A DNA stretch of 64,000 nt from CAUZIZ01 sp965219005. GTDB taxonomy: Bacteria > Acidobacteriota > UBA6911 > RPQK01 > JAJDTT01. The notes under the pieces were generated by a model. It saw nothing but the letters and a program-made list of their open reading frames with translations. It was not told where the DNA came from and did not search any database. Positions 61,092 through 64,000 of the stretch are shown piece after piece. Both the position numbers and the translations under genes were made by a program. Every line of letters begins with the position of its first letter. Positions within the stretch are counted from its first letter, which is position 1. The stretch spans positions 310,001-374,000 of the forward strand of contig CBDCMS010000004.1 of assembly GCA_965219005.1 (NCBI GenBank). Reading direction: 5' to 3'.

Positions 61092-62556
61092 ATGAATCTC
61101 GATCGAAGGTATCTTCGCCTCATTCTTCTTTTGACTTTGCCAATGACTCCCTGGAGGGGGTTGTCGGCCCAGCCTCAGGTCAGAGAGGTGGGGACCCAGC
61201 TGCAGCTCTTCCTAGACGACTGGTTGGTGGAGTCCATGGAGCAGGTGCACCATGTCCTCCATTCTCCCCAGCCCATGGAGGTGGCCATCCGGATGGACCG
61301 GCCTTACGAGGACACGTTGCTCTACGATCCATCGGTCATCAAGGACGGGCACCGCTACCGGATGTGGTACCGGACAGATCTGTCGAAGCCCCCCCCACTA
61401 TACCGGCTATGCCGAGAGCTTGGACGGCATCCACTGGGTGAAGCCGGAGCTGGGACTGATCGACTACCGGGGTTCCAGGCATAACAACATCGTCTGGCCC
61501 GTTCCCGGCGGGAAAGGGGCTATTCTTTCCTTCTTCAAGGACACCAACCCAGCGGCGCCTGCCAAGGAACGCTACAAAGCGATTGGCACTGGTGGGGAGG
61601 AGGTTCCTCCGGGGCCCGGGCAAAAAGGGGGCCGCCGAAACGTCTTCTACGGAATTGTCTCAGAGGACGGCCTACGCTGGCGAAACGTGCAGCAGGAGCC
61701 CATCGTCAGGGCGCCGCTGGAAGATCCTGCTTTCGATTCCCACAACATCGTTCTCTGGGACCAGGATCGGGGACACTACTCCATTTACGCCAGGGGCTGG
61801 AAACGCCATGAGGTCCGCGACATCCGCCGCTTCACCTCCCGGGACTTCCGAACCTGGTCAGGGCCCCGCTATCTGGACTTCGGCGATGCCCCGATTGAGC
61901 ATCTGTACAAGAATGCGGCCATCCCCTACTACCGTCGACCCGACATCATCCTGATGTTTCCCAAGCGATTTCTTCCAGAGCGGACCTTCGATCCGGATCG
62001 GTGGGAGGAGAAGGGGCTCTCGGACATCGTGTTCATGTTCAGTCGTGACGGCATCCGCTTCGACCGTCGCTACCTGGAAGCCTTCCTCCGTCCCGGCCGG
62101 AGCCCGCTGAATTGGCATGACCGAGCCATAGAAGTGGGTCCCACGCTGGTCCCCACGGGTCCGGGTGAGATGTCCCTCTACTACGTCGAGCATTACAAGA
62201 CGCCCCAGGTGAGGATCCGACGAGCCGTGCTCAGAGAGGATGGGTTCGTCTCATTGAGGTGCCCCTATGCCGGGGGAAGCCTGCTGACCCGCCCCCTGCG
62301 CTTCGCCGGCCGGGAGTTGGTCCTGAACTATTCCACCTCGGCGGCGGGAAGTCTGCGGGTGGAGATCCAGGACGCCTCGGGCAATCCTATGGAGGGCTAC
62401 GCCTTGGAGGACTGCCCGGAGATCTTCGGAGATGAGATCGAACGGGCAGTCTCCTGGACGGACGGCAGCGATCTAAGCTCCCTGGCAGGCCGGGTGGTGC
62501 GCTTGAAGCTGGAGATCCGGGATGGGGATCTCTACTCCCTGCGTTTCCGGCCCTGA
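61092..62556 (+). CDS. LFLDD-type propeller, glycosidase-like secreted protein (frameshift at C8 tract)
   Basis: ATG 61092 with TAAGGAGACG before it. Signal peptide (LILLLTLPMTPWRGLSAQ), then LQLFLDDWLVESMEQVHHVL, YDPSVIKDGHRYRMWYRTDL and SKPP. At the 8-base C tract 61389-61396 the frame shifts and continues HYTGYAESLDGIHWVKPELG to the stop at 62556. The C-terminal beta module LVLNYSTSAAGSLRVEIQDA then SLAGRVVRLKLEIRDGDLYS is the family end. About 488 residues joined. Paralogous to 34879-36518, which also breaks at an 8-base G/C run. Confidence 0.75.
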
Positions 62557-62872
62557 GGCAAGCCGTGTCTTGCGATGCCGCTGGAGAGAACACACGGGGG
62601 CTACCGGGTAATCCAATCCTCATCGAGTCAGGCATCTTTTCCCAATCTCGATGTCCTCATCCGGGGCATTGCATGCTGTTTTCTCCCTGAGCGCCGACCC
62701 AAGCTCCTCCTCGTGCTCCCTCGACCCCTTTTTCATTCCCAGTCAGACCAAAAATGGCGACCAATACCCGAGGTCCAAGAAAACAAACTCCTATCCTCAA
62801 TCGGGCTTGACCCTGGCGATGAGGGGCAGTGCTTCCTGCCGCTTCATCCTGGCTACCGGAGGGGACCAGGCT
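62557..62872. other. Intergenic region between convergent propeller genes
   Basis: 316 bp, no gene or strong hairpin recognised. Confidence 0.5.
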
Positions 62873-64000
62873 TCACTCCGCGAAGCGGAAGGAAAACAGC
62901 TTGGCGTTCTTGAAGTGAATCCTCAACTTGATGGGAATGTCCCGCAGCGAACTGGTATCGCTCCGGCCCCGCCAGGTCACGAGCTGATCCAGACCACCTT
63001 CGGTCAACGAATCGGCGTCTTCCAAGGTGTACCCGGCAATCGGATGGTAGTTGGTTCCCAGGATCTCAACCTTGACCTCGGTATCGTGAGCGCCCCAACG
63101 CTTGAAGGCGGCCCGAAAATTGATTCGCAGCTCCTTGCCGCTGAAGCCGAAAGATCGGGTCAGGGCCTCGCTGAAAGTCCGCTTGGCACCGTCCAGGGAG
63201 ACGAAACCATCCAGTGGAAGGGTGGCCAGACCGATGGCGCCATGGGCCTTCTCCTCTCCCAGCAGCTCCAGCTGTTGGGGCGACCTCCAGTTTACCCCTC
63301 CATAGTAGAGAAAAATCTTGTCCTGGTGGACGATCGGCTGCAGCGAGTAGATCGCCACCGAGTCGAAACTCGGAGAGGCGCTCGGCGTGATCACAGGCTG
63401 GCGAAAACGCCGGTCGTAGTGGATCCCGTCCCGGCTGTACACCAGTAGCGGCAGGATGGTCGTGTTGGTGGTTCGGAAGTTCCAGAGCATGCCGACGTAG
63501 AAACCCTCGTAGGAGGTCGCCCACATCGAATAGAACTCGGTATCGGGGTAGTCGTCTGAGTCGGGCACGATGACGGGCTCGGTATCGCTCCAGCGGATCA
63601 GATCGGGGCTCTCGGACCGGCCGATGATGCGCTTCCCCATGGGGCAACGCTGGTGGAGGCAGATCTCCATGTGGGCCGCATAGACCTGGCGAATCGGATC
63701 CCAGCCCATCATCGCCGTCGGTCCCCAGCGCCCCTTTCGGTCTCCCCAGTCGATGACCGGATTTGCGGGGTGGGGAGTCCAGTTGAAAGCATCCGGCGAG
63801 GTATACAGATCGAGCCTCATCCTCGAGCCCTCGACAGTGCTCATGACGAGACCCTTGTAGCGCTTCCTTGGATCCTCTTCTCTGGGATCTATGAAAATCC
63901 CGCCCTTGAAACCCGGATAGTGCTTCTCGTCCAGGATGTTGTTCTGCTTGGAACCCTCGAAGTCGACGAGGCCCAGGATCGGCTTCTGCCAGTGAAACCC
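62873..64000 (-). CDS. LFLDD-type propeller, glycosidase-like protein (runs off right edge)
   Basis: The frame is open to base 64000 (GFHWQKPILGLVDFEGSKQN at the edge) and ends at 62873. It has the mid- and C-terminal parts of the same family as the proteins at 34879 and 61092: DGIHYDRRFRQPVITPSASP, AIGLATLPLDGFVSLDGAKR and a final beta module LRINFRAAFKRWGAHDTEVK then LRDIPIKLRIHFKNAKLFSF. The N-terminus with the LFLDD motif lies beyond the window. An internal ATG at 63844 is not the true start. Convergent with the paralogue at 61092. Confidence 0.85.
   Translation of the reverse strand, partial: GFHWQKPILGLVDFEGSKQNNILDEKHYPGFKGGIFIDPREEDPRKRYKGLVMSTVEGSRMRLDLYTSPDAFNWTPHPANPVIDWGDRKGRWGPTAMMGWDPIRQVYAAHMEICLHQRCPMGKRIIGRSESPDLIRWSDTEPVIVPDSDDYPDTEFYSMWATSYEGFYVGMLWNFRTTNTTILPLLVYSRDGIHYDRRFRQPVITPSASPSFDSVAIYSLQPIVHQDKIFLYYGGVNWRSPQQLELLGEEKAHGAIGLATLPLDGFVSLDGAKRTFSEALTRSFGFSGKELRINFRAAFKRWGAHDTEVKVEILGTNYHPIAGYTLEDADSLTEGGLDQLVTWRGRSDTSSLRDIPIKLRIHFKNAKLFSFRFAE

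Noticed and set aside
1..64000. TAG reassignment (for example pyrrolysine) as explanation for in-frame amber codons
   Set aside because: Many intact genes end naturally at TAG (aldolase 4824, acyltransferase 9933, leuA-type 41202, flagellin 42230, HpcH/HpaI 45996), so TAG works as a stop; one split gene uses TAA instead.

Overview
The window is about 58-60% GC by eye and looks like accessory chromosome from an environmental, probably Acidobacteriota-like bacterium. That assignment is an inference. It rests on the mix of Asp-box sialidase-like and LFLDD-type propeller proteins, sulfatases, CehA/McbA-type PHP hydrolases, FG-GAP surface proteins, S8 proteases with WSD hexapeptide tails, and several families of small intergenic palindromes. 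There are no rRNA or tRNA genes, no CRISPR array and no phage structural block.

Layout. 1-3.8 kb: 5' part of gltB (leaves the left edge) and a LysR regulator. 3.9-9.9 kb: a compact candidate natural-product or tailoring locus with a DapA/NanA-type aldolase, a flavin-dependent halogenase (one-base frameshift), an acyl-CoA-dehydrogenase-type enzyme, a free carrier protein, an O-methyltransferase and an LpxL-type acyltransferase that lacks the usual catalytic acid. 10-14.9 kb: a graveyard of mobile DNA (group II intron RT fragment, integrase tail, hairpins), a frameshifted GNAT, an SRPBCC protein, an intact MazEF-type toxin-antitoxin pair and propeller/repeat remnants. 15-21.4 kb: a CocE-type hydrolase and two FG-GAP proteins, one ended early by an in-frame amber codon. 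21.4-34 kb: an IS1182 element, a surface/envelope group (membrane protein, a four-repeat protein, a membrane-anchored sulfatase-fold enzyme, a glycosidase-like lipoprotein), a perfect tandem pair of IS4-type elements and MITE-like palindromes. 34-39 kb: a DedA-type membrane protein, then a propeller glycosidase-like protein and a CehA/McbA hydrolase in one operon. 39-46 kb: LysR with a divergent short leuA, a lone flagellin, a penicillin-recognising serine hydrolase, a DUF2270-type membrane protein and a HpcH/HpaI aldolase. 47-49.6 kb: an FMN-type glutamate synthase-like enzyme. 49.8-55 kb: two translationally coupled subtilases with long hexapeptide-repeat tails; the first is interrupted in its signal peptide by an IS1595 element. 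55-64 kb: sialidase-like protein, FAD oxidoreductase split by an ochre codon, FGly sulfatase, IS91 remnant and two more LFLDD-type propeller proteins.

Two themes recur. First, catabolic and surface functions for sulfated or acidic glycans and organic acids: sulfatases, sialidase-like and LFLDD proteins, FAD oxidoreductase, aldolases. Second, decay: at least nine reading frames carry single-base frameshifts or in-frame stops, two of the frameshifts at eight-base C/G runs. Whether these are assembly errors, real pseudogenes or slip-strand switches cannot be settled from the sequence alone and is flagged entry by entry.
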